In this document: in pieces, positions 31,010 through 42,811 of the stretch
How the letters are laid out: each line of letters opens with the position of its first letter
Position numbering within the stretch: position 1 is the first letter of the stretch
NCBI GenBank assembly: GCA_907163375.1
Contig: CAJQUW010007772.1
Span: 1-64,000, forward strand
Direction of reading: 5' to 3'
Source of the DNA: Prostheceraeus crozeri
Taxonomy: Eukaryota; Platyhelminthes; Polycladida; Euryleptidae
Length of the DNA: 64,000 nucleotides
Position numbers and translations under genes: made by a program
The notes under the pieces: model-generated
Seen by the model: the letters and a program-made list of their open reading frames with translations, nothing else
Told to the model about the DNA's origin: nothing
Database searches by the model: none

Positions 31010-31744
31010 GCTTTTTTATTTACAGTTTAGTTCCGGTACTTTTTCGACCCATGCATCCATGAGATGACATATCAGCTTATAGAATCCATGAAGATGGAAC
31101 ATTGATGCTTCAAAACGTATTTTCAATCTCACGTTCTTCAATGTCAGTCATAATGCAGCAGTTACACCAGACTATATAACATAATCATAGTTTGGTACCT
31201 TTTCGCCACATACCTTCTAATCGCACAATGTGATGATTTAGTACGTAACTCAGACTTCTATGTTAATAAATGAATTTCATCATTTCAGCGGTAGATATGT
31301 CAATCGCATCAATAATTCGATACAAAAGAAAGAAATCTTAGATCTGAACTGGCGTCAACAAGTGCACACTAAAAGTTGACGGTTTAATTTGAACACGCCT
31401 CAATACTTTTCCGTCGTCATTGAGTAACAGAAGAAAGTGATAGCTTTCTTGAACGGATTCTATCATTTTTGCATTAATTGTCTTGCTCAGCAGAGAAAGC
31501 TATAGAAGCGAGATAAAGGATTTGTAATGACAGAGTCAAGGTATATCAAAGTAGAATGTCTTTTGGAATATATTTGATGACATCATGACACTGAAATCCG
31601 ATTCCCATCATGTTAATTAGGCTGTTTTAAAACAGAAACCTCCTCGGGACTTGTCGCTCATTGGGTATTAATCGCAATAGAAAAGACGTATAAAAAATAC
31701 TTACGCAATGTTGAGTTTCATTTTCTTGTCAGTCTTCTTTCGTG
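31010..31744 (+). repeat. Duplicated upstream region and promoter of GPCR copy 2
   Basis: This region is collinear with 2320-3036. It contains TATAAAA at 31689-31695, 56 bp before the first ATG, and a conserved leader (gttgagtttcattttcttg) shared by all five copies. No intron is needed between promoter and gene. Confidence 0.75.
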
Positions 31745-32788
31745 ATGATGGAATATCCTAGCTGCTCCAATAATTCAAATTCTACTGATTTTCCCATGGC
31801 CAAGTCACCTCTTATCTTGATACTTGCACTACTTGGAGTTACACTGAATGCGCTAGCCATCACTCTCCTGAGGAAAGTTCGTACCAACAATTCTGTAATG
31901 CGGAGAAGTTTCAAAATACAAACATTATTTCTGTCAGCAAATGAAGTGGCACTGAACATCTTCTTCGTGATCATTGAAGTGATACAACAGAACAAATTCG
32001 GCGATGTATCGCAAGTACATTCTGCAAAAGTAGCACTACAAATAGGATTCTATCTCTATGCGTCGCTTGTGACATCGAGAAATTGGATGATCAGCGTGAT
32101 TGCCTTCCGAAGGTTTGTAATGATATTCTGGCCGAGTCGTTCATCGGAGGACAGACATGGTTGGTTTCGCTTGTGGACGATGAGTCTGATGAATGTGGTT
32201 GTCATTATCATTTCATTTATGATCTCTGTTCCGATAATATTCATAACAAAATCAATCATTTGTTTCTCCCAAAATCAGTCTCCGCTATATCAAGTTGTAC
32301 TGATGCTGCAAATCCGAGGTGAGAACACTGACAAGCTGCACGTAGGAGCTGTTAGCATAACCCTGAGAGATCTAGTCCCAATCATTCTAGTCATCATTTT
32401 CACCATGCTAAGCAATGTTCGATTGCGAAAGTTGAAGCGTGAAGCCAGCCATCAATCATTACATTACGAACGGGCGTTCAAAGCACTTTTAATTGTCTGC
32501 ATCTGTTTTGTTATTCTAGAATCTCTGCCTATATTCTGTTTACTCGTGTGCAAAATGGTAAAGTTGTCTTGTCCTGCACTTGTAGAAATTACGTTTGTGC
32601 TTAAATTGATGGACTCTGCGGTGAACGTTGTTATATATGTAGCTAAAGACAAAGAAGTGAGAAACATTTCAAAATCTATTTTAAGAAGTTGTATTACACG
32701 TCTACCATGTGTTAACAATGTTGTTGGAGTAGATGTGAGAAATGTTCAGGAAAATGAAAACAGTGAACAAGTTGAACCGAAATATTAA
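31745..32788 (+). CDS. Class A-like GPCR, copy 2
   Basis: An intronless receptor of 347 residues, with ATG at 31745. The N-terminal tail has two N-glycosylation sequons (NNS, NST). Seven hydrophobic segments lie at about residues 22-43 (with the TM1 GVTLN signature), 58-80, 95-120, 132-155, 188-213, 237-260 and 270-290. The TM7 end DSAVNVVIY corresponds to the NPxxY region and is followed by a helix-8-like KDKEVRNISKSIL. The DRY motif at the end of TM3 is replaced by FRRF. The ligand is unknown. Arrays of young, intronless, similar receptors are often chemosensory in aquatic invertebrates, which is inference here. It is the best intact representative along with copies 3-5. Confidence 0.88.
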   Translation: MMEYPSCSNNSNSTDFPMAKSPLILILALLGVTLNALAITLLRKVRTNNSVMRRSFKIQTLFLSANEVALNIFFVIIEVIQQNKFGDVSQVHSAKVALQIGFYLYASLVTSRNWMISVIAFRRFVMIFWPSRSSEDRHGWFRLWTMSLMNVVVIIISFMISVPIIFITKSIICFSQNQSPLYQVVLMLQIRGENTDKLHVGAVSITLRDLVPIILVIIFTMLSNVRLRKLKREASHQSLHYERAFKALLIVCICFVILESLPIFCLLVCKMVKLSCPALVEITFVLKLMDSAVNVVIYVAKDKEVRNISKSILRSCITRLPCVNNVVGVDVRNVQENENSEQVEPKY

Positions 32789-34100
32789 TCACACGACATA
32801 TTTTCAAAGTTTGATTGTTTTCAAGCATCTCTGTGTTACCGTATACACATACGGAGTGGAACCAATAGAGTCGCGTTGAAGTTGTAAATTTGTGTTGCTA
32901 TGAAGTCAACGTTGCTTTGATACAAGCACTTCATTTAATGATGCATCAAAGTTCTCGGGATGCGATGTATAGAGAATCCTCCAAGATTAGTCTAAGTTTC
33001 TAAGACATGCTTTCGTGTGATGTCCCTTGATTTTCGCTAGCAGCGACGTCTTTTGAATATCCTCATTTTACACAGTGATTTCACCAAAGAACACACATTG
33101 CACAGCAGTTTAATGGTTTATTTCATTCATGCTTGCGGTTTGCTTGTTGCATTGTACATCCTTATGTCATTCGAGTATGATTTAAGCTTTCGTGTCAAGC
33201 GAGCCGTCGCACCGAATAAAGTCTACGTAGTACTTGAAGACATTGTAATACTTTCCCAATCCATGCAACTATTTTTATGTCAATTCAAGAAAGAAATTGT
33301 CCTTGACTATCGTCACTAACCCTTTCATGTGAATGTTATTTCTAATAAATATTTTTCGGACGCAGTAGTTTGCGGACGTTCTACTCATTGGGCACAGAAT
33401 TCCGACACTTTCTGATAATGAAGGACTACAGCGGACATACACATTGGAAACAGAACTGCGTCGTGGACATGCATTGTCATGACAGTGATACCTAAGCAAT
33501 CATGGCTTGAAGTGGTTGACAATCGAAAGGTACCGGTAACTTGCCATTTTACTTTGAATTAAAGAGTCACTTTTATTATCATTTCTCTTTCAATATCAAA
33601 TCATTCTGAAAGCATCACATTCACCGCAAACCAGTGCTTCCTACAGCTTCTCACCTCCGCACATGTTCTTTCAGTGCTTTGGTCTGCTTTTCTTGCATGA
33701 CAATGCATTGGGTTTAATGCAGCAGTCAGCATCACCGTGCTGTGGACGTCCCTCGTAGATCGTCAATCCGCGCCTCCCTCCGTCCTCCTCTCCTCGCCCG
33801 TCCTTCGACCTCTCCTCCGACCGTCGCCAGCACCAGGATGTCGGGTCGTCTCTTCCAATGAGCGCACTCTGAGCATTTCTTCCACTTGACGGTCTTCAGC
33901 AGCAGTTCATTGTTCTCTGACGCTTTCACTTTCTCTCCCACCCACTCGTTTGCCACCCGCTGACACCAGCTGTTCCACAGCAGTCTCCGCCAGGTCAACA
34001 TCTTGAGTGCATTAATTCTCCTTTCGTCTACCTTCCAAAATGTCCAACTCGCTGCTCTCTCTCTCTCTCGCAATCTCCAAACATACTATGATGTCTTTCT
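32789..34100 (+). repeat. Receptor 3' flank with LINE remnant, copy of 19972-21250
   Basis: This is collinear with the flank of copy 1. It includes a second copy of the LINE C-terminal fragment (minus strand, 33732-34073: DERRINALKMLTWRRLLWNS). Together with the shared upstream regions it defines an older tandem unit containing copies 1 and 2. Confidence 0.7.
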
Positions 34101-34454
34101 CCCTGCTGCCTTTCGTGGCTACAATCCATACTACTATATTAATCTAGAAGTAGTCTCAATTCCCTGATGAAATTTATTGTATCACGCTAGGAAGGACCTC
34201 TTTGGACGTCAGCGCCGCCAAATTCAGGACTGATTGACGATGACGCTGAGACACCGCTGACTCACCGCCTATCATTCCCTGAAATACGCGAATAGTAGGA
34301 ATACATCGCTATCGCTTCGTCAAACTATCGTATTTCAATTTTTGATGTTTCGAGAAATCGACGATTTTAGAAAGTACTGACCTTTGTTGAAGCTCTCCCA
34401 AGCTGCTATATCGCATCGAGACCTGTGATTCTGGAAAAATGTCACTTGTTCCAT

Positions 34455-34720
34455 TATACAGTGATGATCAGAAAAAGTGGACCACCTAAATTTAGTCTGA
34501 CTTGAATGAAGTTCTGTCAATTTCAGGTACAAATTCGGCAGACTAATAAGATGAAAGTTGAAATAAAATGTTCTTTGTTGTTCAGTGGATCTGTAGAGTC
34601 ATATGACCCTGGAAAGGGCCAGTGGAAGATTCACAGGTACTTGTTTCATCAGTCCAAACAACTCGATTCCATTGAGAAACCAGTGGCAATGCTATATCGA
34701 CCATTTCAGCCTTAAAAACT
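34455..34720 (-). mobile_element. Tc1/mariner-like remnant
   Basis: A terminal sequence like that of Tc1 elements (cagtgatgatcagaaaaag followed by tggaccacc) starts at about 34455. On the minus strand at about 34690-34640, SQWNRVVWTDET matches the first catalytic Asp region of Tc1 transposases. The rest is lost. The family differs from the element at 25380. 34721-35320 shows nothing recognisable. Confidence 0.55.
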
Positions 34721-35322
34721 CTTTTGGTTAGCAGTCAATTCCAACCAATTCAATGATTTTTTGGGTTTAATATGTTTTGGAACAGTGAATGGTTGTCAGC
34801 ATAATTCTGTCTAATTTTCACAAAATTCTGATAAACATCACAGAAGGTCAATGTATTTTAACACAAAGTTTACACATCAGGTCAGGCATTATTTTTTGGT
34901 TACTTTAAAGGTCAGGCATTATTAATATTTTAGTTTATCGAGTTATTTGATATCCCTACAACGTTGATTAAGAAGGACAATCACACTGAGCTAATACAGT
35001 TTATCATTGAACAATTAAAGTTACTATCGGTTTGGGATAACGCTTGGCGGAGTGGAGCTAACTGGAGTTGATACTTGTCTAGGAGAGTTAACATAGAAGA
35101 ATTGAAACAGATTGGTTCCATCATAGTCACTTGATATGATGCTGGTTTCAAAAGTGTTGTTGTTCCAAAGTGTTGCTGTACAGTGTTAAAACTGCATCAA
35201 ATATTATGGGAGAACACCTTGAATGATCGACATGAATACGACAGCAGTTTGTACGACGTGAAAAAAACTTTAACCATCGATAGTAGACTGCTCGCAGGGA
35301 GAGTAACAAAACTTACATGATT

Positions 35323-35640
35323 TAGTACTGTAAATAAATGAATTTCATTATTTCAGAGGTAGATATGTCGATAGTATCACTAATTCGATACAAAAGAAAG
35401 AAATCTTAGATTTGAACTGGCGCCAACAAGTGCCCCACTAAAGGTTGACGGTCTAATTTGAACACGCCTCAATACTTTTCTGTCGTCATTGAATGGTAGA
35501 AGAAAGTGATGGCATCCTTGAACGGATTCTATCATCTTTGCATCAATTGCTTTCCCCCACGAAAATTCCTCATGAATCCGCATTAAATTTCATGAGTTCT
35601 CATGAAGAATTTTCGTGACGGTTGTTCAGCAGAGAAAGCT
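35323..35640 (+). repeat. Partial copy of the GPCR upstream region
   Basis: It aligns with 31250-31500. Its continuation (gattctatcatctttg onward) recurs at 36862, so the material between, including two minisatellites, was inserted or amplified within the upstream region of copy 3. Confidence 0.65.
35558..35621. repeat. Short palindromic insertion (~64 bp)
   Basis: cacgaaaattcctcatgaa at the left pairs with ttcatgaagaattttcgtg at the right. The related upstream regions of the other copies lack it, so it is a small foldback insertion. Confidence 0.7.
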
Positions 35641-35710
35641 TTAGAAGCGAGACAAAGGATTTTTTGATGACAGTCTGTCTAAATAATTAAAAGAAGAATG
35701 TCTGTTGATC

Positions 35711-35965
35711 CATTTGGCTATTTTGAAGCGCAGCGGTTCGTATTTTGGTCATTTTGAAGTGCAGCGTTTCGTATTTTGGCCCTTTTGAAGGCCATAGTTT
35801 CGTATTTTGGCCCTTTTGAAGGCCAGTGTTTCGCATTTTGGCCCTTTTGAAGCACAGCGGTTCGTATTTCGACCATTTGAAGCGCAGTGGTCCGTGTTTT
35901 GACCATTTGAAGCGCAGTTGTTTTGTGTATTTGTCCTTTTGAAGGCCAGCGTTTCGTATTTTGGT
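35711..35965 (+). repeat. 31-bp minisatellite (~8 units)
   Basis: The core cgtattttgg recurs at 35739, 35770 and 35801 and onward, every 31 bp early in the array, with variants of gaaggcca-agttt and gaagcgcagcgg between. Open frames through it are by-products of the repeat. Confidence 0.85.
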
Positions 35966-35980
35966 CGTGAAGGAAGGTTG

Positions 35981-36620
35981 GACAGCTCGGAGCAGCTAGG
36001 AACGAGTGAGTCGGTCATTGGACAGCTCGGAGCAGCTAGGAGAGAGTGAGTCGGTCATTGGACAGCTTGGAGCAGGTAGGAGAGAGTGAGTTGGTCGTTG
36101 GACAGCTCGGAGCAGGTAGGAGAGAGTGAGTCGGTCATTGGACAGCTTGGAGCAGGTAGGAGAGAGTGAGTCGGTCATTGGACAGCTTGGAGCAGGTAGG
36201 AGAGAGTGAGTCGGTCATTGGACAGCTTGGAGCAGGTAGGAGAGAGTGAGTCGGTCGTTGGACAGCTCGGAGCAGGTAGGAGAGAGTGAGTCGGTCATTG
36301 GACAGCTCGGAGCAGGTAGGAGAGAGTGAGTCGGTCATTGGACAGCTTGGAGCAGGTAGGAGAGAGTGAGTCGGTCATTGGACAGCTTGGAGCAGGTAGG
36401 AGAGAGTGAGTTGGTCATTGGCCAGCTCGGAGCAGGTAGGAGAGAGTGAGTCGGTCATTGGACAGCTTGGAGCAGGTAGGAGAGAGTGAGTCGGTCATTG
36501 GACAGCTGGGAGCAGGTAGGAAAGAGTGAGTCGGTCATTGGACAGCTTGGAGCAGGTAGGAGAGAGTGAGTCGGTCATTGGACAGCTCGGAGCAGGTAGG
36601 AGAGAGCGGATCGGTCGCTG
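35981..36620 (+). repeat. 40-bp minisatellite, 16 units
   Basis: The unit starts gacagctcggagcaggtagg and ends tcggtcattg. Sixteen consecutive 40-bp units fit exactly between 35981 and 36620 with few substitutions, so the array is young. The first two units read agcagctagg. As 40 is not a multiple of three, the long minus-strand frames across it shift through all phases and are not genes. Confidence 0.93.
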
Positions 36621-37076
36621 GACAGGAGGCAATAGGAGAGAGTGGTTTGGAGGTGGAATGGAAGGATGGAAAGAGCAGAGAGAAGGTTGAGACGACAAGC
36701 AGAGTTTGTCCAGGATGGGGCATGTTGGTTGTCTTGTCGGGCAGGGGAGGTCGTGTTTTGCCCAAATTAATTATTTTATGCAGTTCATGCTATCTGCTGC
36801 AGAAAGATAGGAATCCACCATGGAGCGAAGGCCCATGGTCTGGGAGCACGCGAGGCCACTGATTCTATCATCTTTGAATCAAGTGCTTTGTTCAGCAGAG
36901 AAAGCTATAGAAGCGAGATAAAGGATTTTTGATGACAGTCTGTCTAAAAACATCAAAGAAGAATGTCTTTTGTAGGAATATATTTGGTGATCCCATCAAC
37001 ATAATTAGGCTGTTTTGGAAAAGGAAGCTCCATAATAATTGTCGCTCATTGGGTGTAAGTTTCTGTAGATAAGGCG

Positions 37077-37083
37077 TATAAAG
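37077..37083 (+). promoter_or_regulatory. TATA box of GPCR copy 3 (TATAAAG)
   Basis: It lies 56 bp before ATG 37133. The equivalent boxes are TATAAAA at 31689 (copy 2), TATATAAAG at 48955 (copy 4) and TATAAAG at 60519 (copy 5), all 56-59 bp from the first ATG. Copy 1 has TATTAAA. Confidence 0.65.
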
Positions 37084-37132
37084 TCTACTAACACATTGTT
37101 GAGTTTCATTTTCTTGTCAGTCTTCTTTCGTG

Positions 37133-38179
37133 ATGATGGAATATCCTAGCTGCTCCAATAATTCAAGTTCTACTGACTTTCCTATGCCCAAGTCACCTCT
37201 TCTCTTGATACTTGCACTACTTGGAGTTACACTCAATGCGCTAGCCATCACTCTCATGAGGAAAGTTCGTACCAATAATTCTGTGATACGGAGAAGTTTC
37301 AAAATACAAACATTATTTCTGTCAGCAAATGAAGTGGTGCTGAACATCTTCTTCGTAATCATTCAAATTATACAACAGAACAAATTCGGCAATGTATCGC
37401 AAGTACATTCTGCAAAAGTAGCACTACAAATAGGATTCTATCTCTATGCGTCGCTTGTGACATCCAGAAATTGGATGATCAGCGTGATTGCCTTCCGAAA
37501 GTTTGTAATGATATTCTGGCCGAATTATTCATCGCAGGACAGACATGGTTGGTTTCGCTTGTGGACGATGAGTCTGATGAATGTGGTCATCATTATCATT
37601 TCATTAATAATCTCTGTTCCTCCGACAATATTCTTAACAAAATCAATCACATACTTCTCCCAAAATCAGCCTCCGCTATATCAAGTTGTATTGATGCTGC
37701 AAATCAGAGGTGAGAACACTGACAAGCTGCATGTAGGAGCTGTTAGCATAATTCTGAGAGATATAGTCCCAATCATTCTAGTCATCATCTTCACCATGCT
37801 AAGCAGTGTTCGATTGCGAAAGTTGAAGCGTGAGGCCAGCCATCAATCATTACATTACGAACGGGCGTTCAAAGCCCTTTTAATTGTCTGCATTTGTTTT
37901 GTTATTCTAGAATCTCTGCCTATATTCTGTTTACTCGTGTGCAAAATGGTAAAGTTGTCTTGTCCTGCACTTATAGAAATTACGTTTGTGCTTAAATTGA
38001 CAGACTCTGCGGTGAACGTTGTTATATATGTAGCTAAAGACAAAGAAGTTAGAGACATTTCAAAATCTATTTTAAGAAGTTGTATTACACGTCTACAATG
38101 TGTTAACAATGTTGTTGGAGTAGATGTGAGAAATGTTCAGGAAAATGAAAATGGTGAACAAGTTGAACCGAAATATTAA
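37133..38179 (+). CDS. Class A-like GPCR, copy 3
   Basis: A 348-residue receptor, one residue longer than copy 2 because of an inserted Pro at the TM4/loop-2 border (SVPPTIFL in place of SVPIIFI). The TM3 end reads FRKF where copies 2 and 5 have FRRF. TM7 has DSAVNVVIY and the C-terminal tail ends EQVEPKY, as in the other copies. The first ATG has the same tandem ATGATG start as copy 2. It is the first of three copies in the 11.6-11.9 kb segmental repeats. It is apparently intact. Confidence 0.88.
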   Translation: MMEYPSCSNNSSSTDFPMPKSPLLLILALLGVTLNALAITLMRKVRTNNSVIRRSFKIQTLFLSANEVVLNIFFVIIQIIQQNKFGNVSQVHSAKVALQIGFYLYASLVTSRNWMISVIAFRKFVMIFWPNYSSQDRHGWFRLWTMSLMNVVIIIISLIISVPPTIFLTKSITYFSQNQPPLYQVVLMLQIRGENTDKLHVGAVSIILRDIVPIILVIIFTMLSSVRLRKLKREASHQSLHYERAFKALLIVCICFVILESLPIFCLLVCKMVKLSCPALIEITFVLKLTDSAVNVVIYVAKDKEVRDISKSILRSCITRLQCVNNVVGVDVRNVQENENGEQVEPKY

Positions 38180-40381
38180 TCACACGACATATTTTCGAAG
38201 TTTGATTGTTTTCAAGCATCCCTGTGTTGCCGTATACACATACGGAGTGGAACCAATAGAATCGCGTTGAAGTTGTAAATTTGTGTTGCTATGAAGTCAA
38301 CGTTGCTTTGATACAAACGCTTCATTTAATGATGCATCAAAGTTCTCGGGATGCGATGTATAGAGACTCCTCCAAGATGGTCCAATGTTTCTGAGACATG
38401 CCATGGTCGAGTGAAGGTCACTGGAAAGTGTACTGGACAAGTCTGGAGTCAATAGCGAAACGTCGCCAGAAACTGACGAACTGTGGATGCAAGGTCGAAT
38501 GCCAAGGAAGGTGTAAGTGCTACAGTCTTGGACTCGATGACTCACTGTTGTGTAATTGTATGTTTAACGACTAACAAGGATTGAATGACTTACGTACATG
38601 ACGCATTACCAAAGAAGTCATCTTTTACGGAGTATTTGAAGTGCTGGAAGTGCACATTGATAGATGCGTTGTGTTTACATAGTGTAATTCCCGAGTGACA
38701 TATATCTCATTGTTTTTTTGTCTTTGTAATGCATTTGCATTAATCTTGTAAGGCATTTTTCATCTCGTCTATTAGTTTTATATTGAAATTTTGTTGAGAG
38801 TATATATACTTTGTTCACTACATGTAAGTATAATGTCTGTATGTTTTAGTCGTAAACCACTACTAAATATTGTTGTAAAAACACGAAAGTTCTGCATACA
38901 TGTAGTTTACCTGCAGACCACAAGTCATTTCTGTTATGTTTTGAGATTGCATTGAAAGTATATCAAAAGTTGACGAACAGTGGCTGCGGAATAGTACGTC
39001 AAGGCAGGCGTGACTGCTGCACAGTAGCGGACTAGATTTCTCACTGTTATGTAAATGTGTGTGATGTGTATTGTAACTGACAAAGATTCAATGATTTCTG
39101 GAATGGCCCATTACCATGGATTTATTTTCTATCAAAAGTGTATGTTAGCAGATGTCTAATGCATACGAGTATATTGTAATCTATATGTCATATCTCCTTC
39201 TTTTGTTCATAGATTTGATAAATCCATTAGTACTAATTTTGTAGCAAACTTTTCTGTTAACAAAACATCGTTTCGAAAGAATAAGTGTTCCGTGTAAAAT
39301 TGTCTGGAAAACACATTCCATCTCTATTGTAAAGAAATTGCATTTTTGCAGATCAGAATGTCATGAATAAATCAGGCCACTTTTCCTTCAAATATTTTGT
39401 TCTTCTTCGATGACATTAACGATGAGGATAGACCTATGAAAGGAAAATTGCACTTTGTAGATCAGACTTATGGGATAGTCTTACCAGTACCGTATAATAA
39501 TCATAAGCTATCCATTTGATCGATAATAATCAATAAATCAGTGTTGCTGGTTTCTGACATAAGATAAAGATTAATGATCGTCTATGTAGAAAATGTTTTC
39601 TATGCTAGACTTGGGGCTAGTTTTTTATTCATTTAATATTTGTGTTGATTTCTTATAAAATTAATCAATCAATCAGATCGATGCTGATCAATAAATCACT
39701 GACAGTGTTGTACGTTGACACCGTCAATGACACCATCCATTTAAGAAATTGGCGCTGACGGAGTGAATTTGCCTTTGAAAAGCAGCGTCAACGTTAATTT
39801 TAGAATGCAGTGGATAAATTTGTCATTTCAGATTAGATTTGGTCGCTCGAGTTTTCTGTAGACTTGAAAGTAGTTTGAAAGTTTTCTGTATACTGCATGC
39901 TGACGCGAGAAAGGGAATGTAATCTGGTATCAATGTAAAAAAACTGACATTGATTATTTGATTCAGAGTTATATTAGAGTTCTATAGTAGAGTGTAACAT
40001 TGGAGTTAGGAATACCTAATCTCGATATTCTCAATAATGGTTATGCTAATGGCTTCAAGGTAAAGGTTTATGTATGTCTACCTTATGTGATATTTGTTCG
40101 AGAGGTCTGTGAGTCATCACTTCCAGGCAGCTGAACTGCTGGTGGCAATAATAAAATCAAAATTATTCAATATGACAATTCGCATCGGCTGTGTCTGTAT
40201 TGATATTTCGCCTACATGCTTATCGGAGAATGTTCCCGACATTTTTTGATTGTTTGTACAATCTTTTAGACTTCTAATAAGAATGCAAATTATTTTTTCG
40301 CAGCCGCAGCCAATGAATAGACATTATAAGCTCATACCCTGACAATGACAAACAACGATTCAAGGAAAACAATAACAATTA
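38180..40381 (+). repeat. Spacer of the segmental duplication, unit 1 (non-coding)
   Basis: This is nearly identical to 50056-53270 (which carries an extra stretch at about 52160-53150) and to 61619-63830. I find no conserved protein. Short frames such as 38297-38545 differ between copies without sign of constraint. Confidence 0.75.
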
Positions 40382-40843
40382 TCAAAAACAATTGTCACTA
40401 AGACATAGGGTTTGATTTAATTTCGGAGTTTTATCATTTATTAACAACGCTTCTACTATACGAGTTTCAAATTCACTACGTCCTGTGTATTTAACAGAAA
40501 AACAATTACTTATGTCATTACTACAGTTTGGACATGTGTTCAGATGGCTACTTACGGCTGAGTTACCTCTTACATGTTCTTTTATTCGTTGATGTAATCT
40601 GCGTTTCGTTTGTCCCAAGTATTGGGTATCAGGATCAACCCGACATTCAAAATTATATACAACGCATGATCGCATCAGCTTATTTGTTTTATCTTTCAGG
40701 CTAAAATAATGTCCTGTTTTACAAGTGTTGAATATTATTTCAACATCATGGTTCAATTTCCTAAATACTTTAACAAGTTCGCGTCGGAATTTTATGGATG
40801 TTTTACCTACAAACGGAAGTATCATAACTTGCCATCCTCCCAT
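40382..40843 (-). mobile_element. Penelope-like GIY-YIG fragment, family P1
   Basis: The minus-strand frame covers the linker (ILPFVGKTSIKFRREL) and the nuclease: VVYNFECRVDPDTQYLGQTK followed by RRLHQRIKEHVRGNSAVSSH and a C-terminal NDKTPKLNQT. The same fragment is at 53281-53751, and a third begins at about 63830 and runs off the window. It is 5'-truncated, with no reverse transcriptase attached. Confidence 0.82.
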
Positions 40844-41809
40844 TCATCTTTCTTCGTTGCTTGTTATCCGTATTATATTTTATTTCCAGGAGCTGCTTTA
40901 TTAACGAGTTGGTGAAGTCACTGGGATATGAGTTGCTTACCAGAATTTTTGTAATATTTTTAATCTATGTAATTCGTAGATTAATGTAAAAAAGTTTCCA
41001 ATTTGAGCATACACTATACGCCCGGTGCAACATTCCTGTCACAAGCGTACGTTTCCATTGGATAGGGCAGGTAGCACTATAATTCATTAGCAGACCTGCA
41101 GATACGGTCTATTTTAGCATGTTTCTTTCGTGCAGAGCTCTTCTCTCGAGATTCAATACGTGTCGAGGACAACCGGAATTGATGAAAAGTGCACAGGCAT
41201 ATTTCTTAAATTTTGTCAACTTGAGATATTCCTTGTAAATGCAATCTATTGAAGAGTTTTACAAAAGAACAAGTAAATGCGATATCAATCAATTGCACAA
41301 CTAGACTTTCATTATCATCAAAGCTCACGTTTTTCAGCGATAAAGAAATAGTATTTTTTTGTTTTTCTGGTTGACAAGTTTTTGAATTATTAGATGTCTA
41401 TGTCTATAAACGATCCGATGAGATGACTTTCGCATTGAAAATCAGTGACAAAGATGCGATATCGTGATTAGATGTATATATTTCCAAGTATAGCTCTTGT
41501 TCATCTGAACTATGCTGAGTTAAAGATGGCAGGTAAAAGTGCCTACATGATGGCATTTTTCTTTTCTGAAGCAACTGTTGGTTATATTCTTAGTTACAGA
41601 CTTGTGTTGTAAATGTAGTCACAAATACAATTACGTAATTGCAATCAATTACATTCTCTGAGGAGTAATTTGCAATCGTTATCACTCACATTTTTGGCCA
41701 TGAAATTGAGAAGTGATTGCAATTACTTTGCAGTCAGCACAGCTTGATCATTCCGCACCCAGCTTGAATTACTTGACTCTCTTCGTCAAAAATGTGTTGC
41801 CATAATTAG

Positions 41810-42297
41810 ATGTGTACCGCGTGTACAGCTACCGGCATTTTTTTGAAGCTTGATTATCCTCACCATGTTTTAAAGAAGGCCTTGTCTAAGGCTAAGTCTT
41901 CCTATTTCAAGCCTGTGGCCCGTTCCGGTGATTCAGAAAGCGTGAACTTTTTGTCAGTACCCTATCTATCTTGTCTGGATCGTCCTAGTAACCACCATCT
42001 GACTAGGCACTGCGATTCCAAGTCGTGTTCCGATTTCCTAGCGGTATTAAGTCTCAACTTGTCCACAATAATTGGATGAAAGTCACAGGCGGTGTTTATC
42101 ACATTAATTGTAAAAGTTGTCCTAAATGTTATTTAGGTGAGACAGGTCGCACGTTTGATGTTCGGCGTAAAGAACATAAAATAGATGTTCAAAATTTTAA
42201 TCCAAAGAATCCCATACCTCAACATTGTACAGTTTCTGATCACTCTATTGATTTTGATAACCAAGATATCCTGTCACGGTGTAACGAAAAGTCATAG
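41810..42297 (+). mobile_element. Penelope-like GIY-YIG fragment, family P2 (frameshifted)
   Basis: Two overlapping frames (41810-42079 and 42025-42297) together give the linker and nuclease. The second holds GGVYHINCKSCPKCYLGETG followed by RTFDVRRKEHK, so a frameshift lies near 42040. It is duplicated at 54715-55202 with one notable change (RRK to RCK). Confidence 0.8.
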
Positions 42298-42450
42298 AGA
42301 TAATACTATCGTGAATTTGCTGTGATTTTCTGCATGTACTATTTCATAGATACCGTCTACATTCAGAACACACTAATGGAGCATAGTCGTATTTTGATGA
42401 TTCCATGACAATTTCAAAATGAACTCAGTAAATGCCATGCTTATAGTATA

Positions 42451-42759
42451 ATGAGATTCAGCTCAAGCGATATCACTCGTGCATTAGTGTTTACATTATC
42501 ATTTCCTGATAACAACATGCCTTACAAATTAGGGATTCGTGTGTTCGCAGGGCAAGTAATACGGTATGGTAGAATATGCTCACACATTAAAGATTTCATT
42601 AATAAAACGAGTAAAACGTTGCACATTCTAGAATCAAGAGGTTATGACAAGAAATTATTACGACTAGAAACAGAAAAAGCACTTCATAAGCATAGCTCCT
42701 TACTGCACAAGTTTGGACTATTTGCTGCACGACAGCTATTTGATCTGTGTTCTTCCTAA
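42451..42759 (+). mobile_element. Possible reverse-transcriptase thumb fragment
   Basis: The 102-codon frame contains GIRVFAGQVIRYGRICSHIK and a later ILESRGYDKKLL, a pattern seen after motif C in Penelope-like and some other reverse transcriptases. It lies downstream of the family P2 nuclease, the reverse of the usual order, so it is probably a separate fragment. The copy at 55324-55665 has the same protein, extended at the N-terminus. Confidence 0.5.
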
Positions 42760-42811
42760 ATCTCCTCATTTTCTTTTCTATGAACACGGCTGAACAAGGA
42801 ATTTTTAAAGT

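Noticed and set aside
35718..36862. Long minus-strand frames encoding Leu/Ser-rich repeats
   Set aside because: They are by-products of the 31-bp and 40-bp minisatellites, open in several phases.
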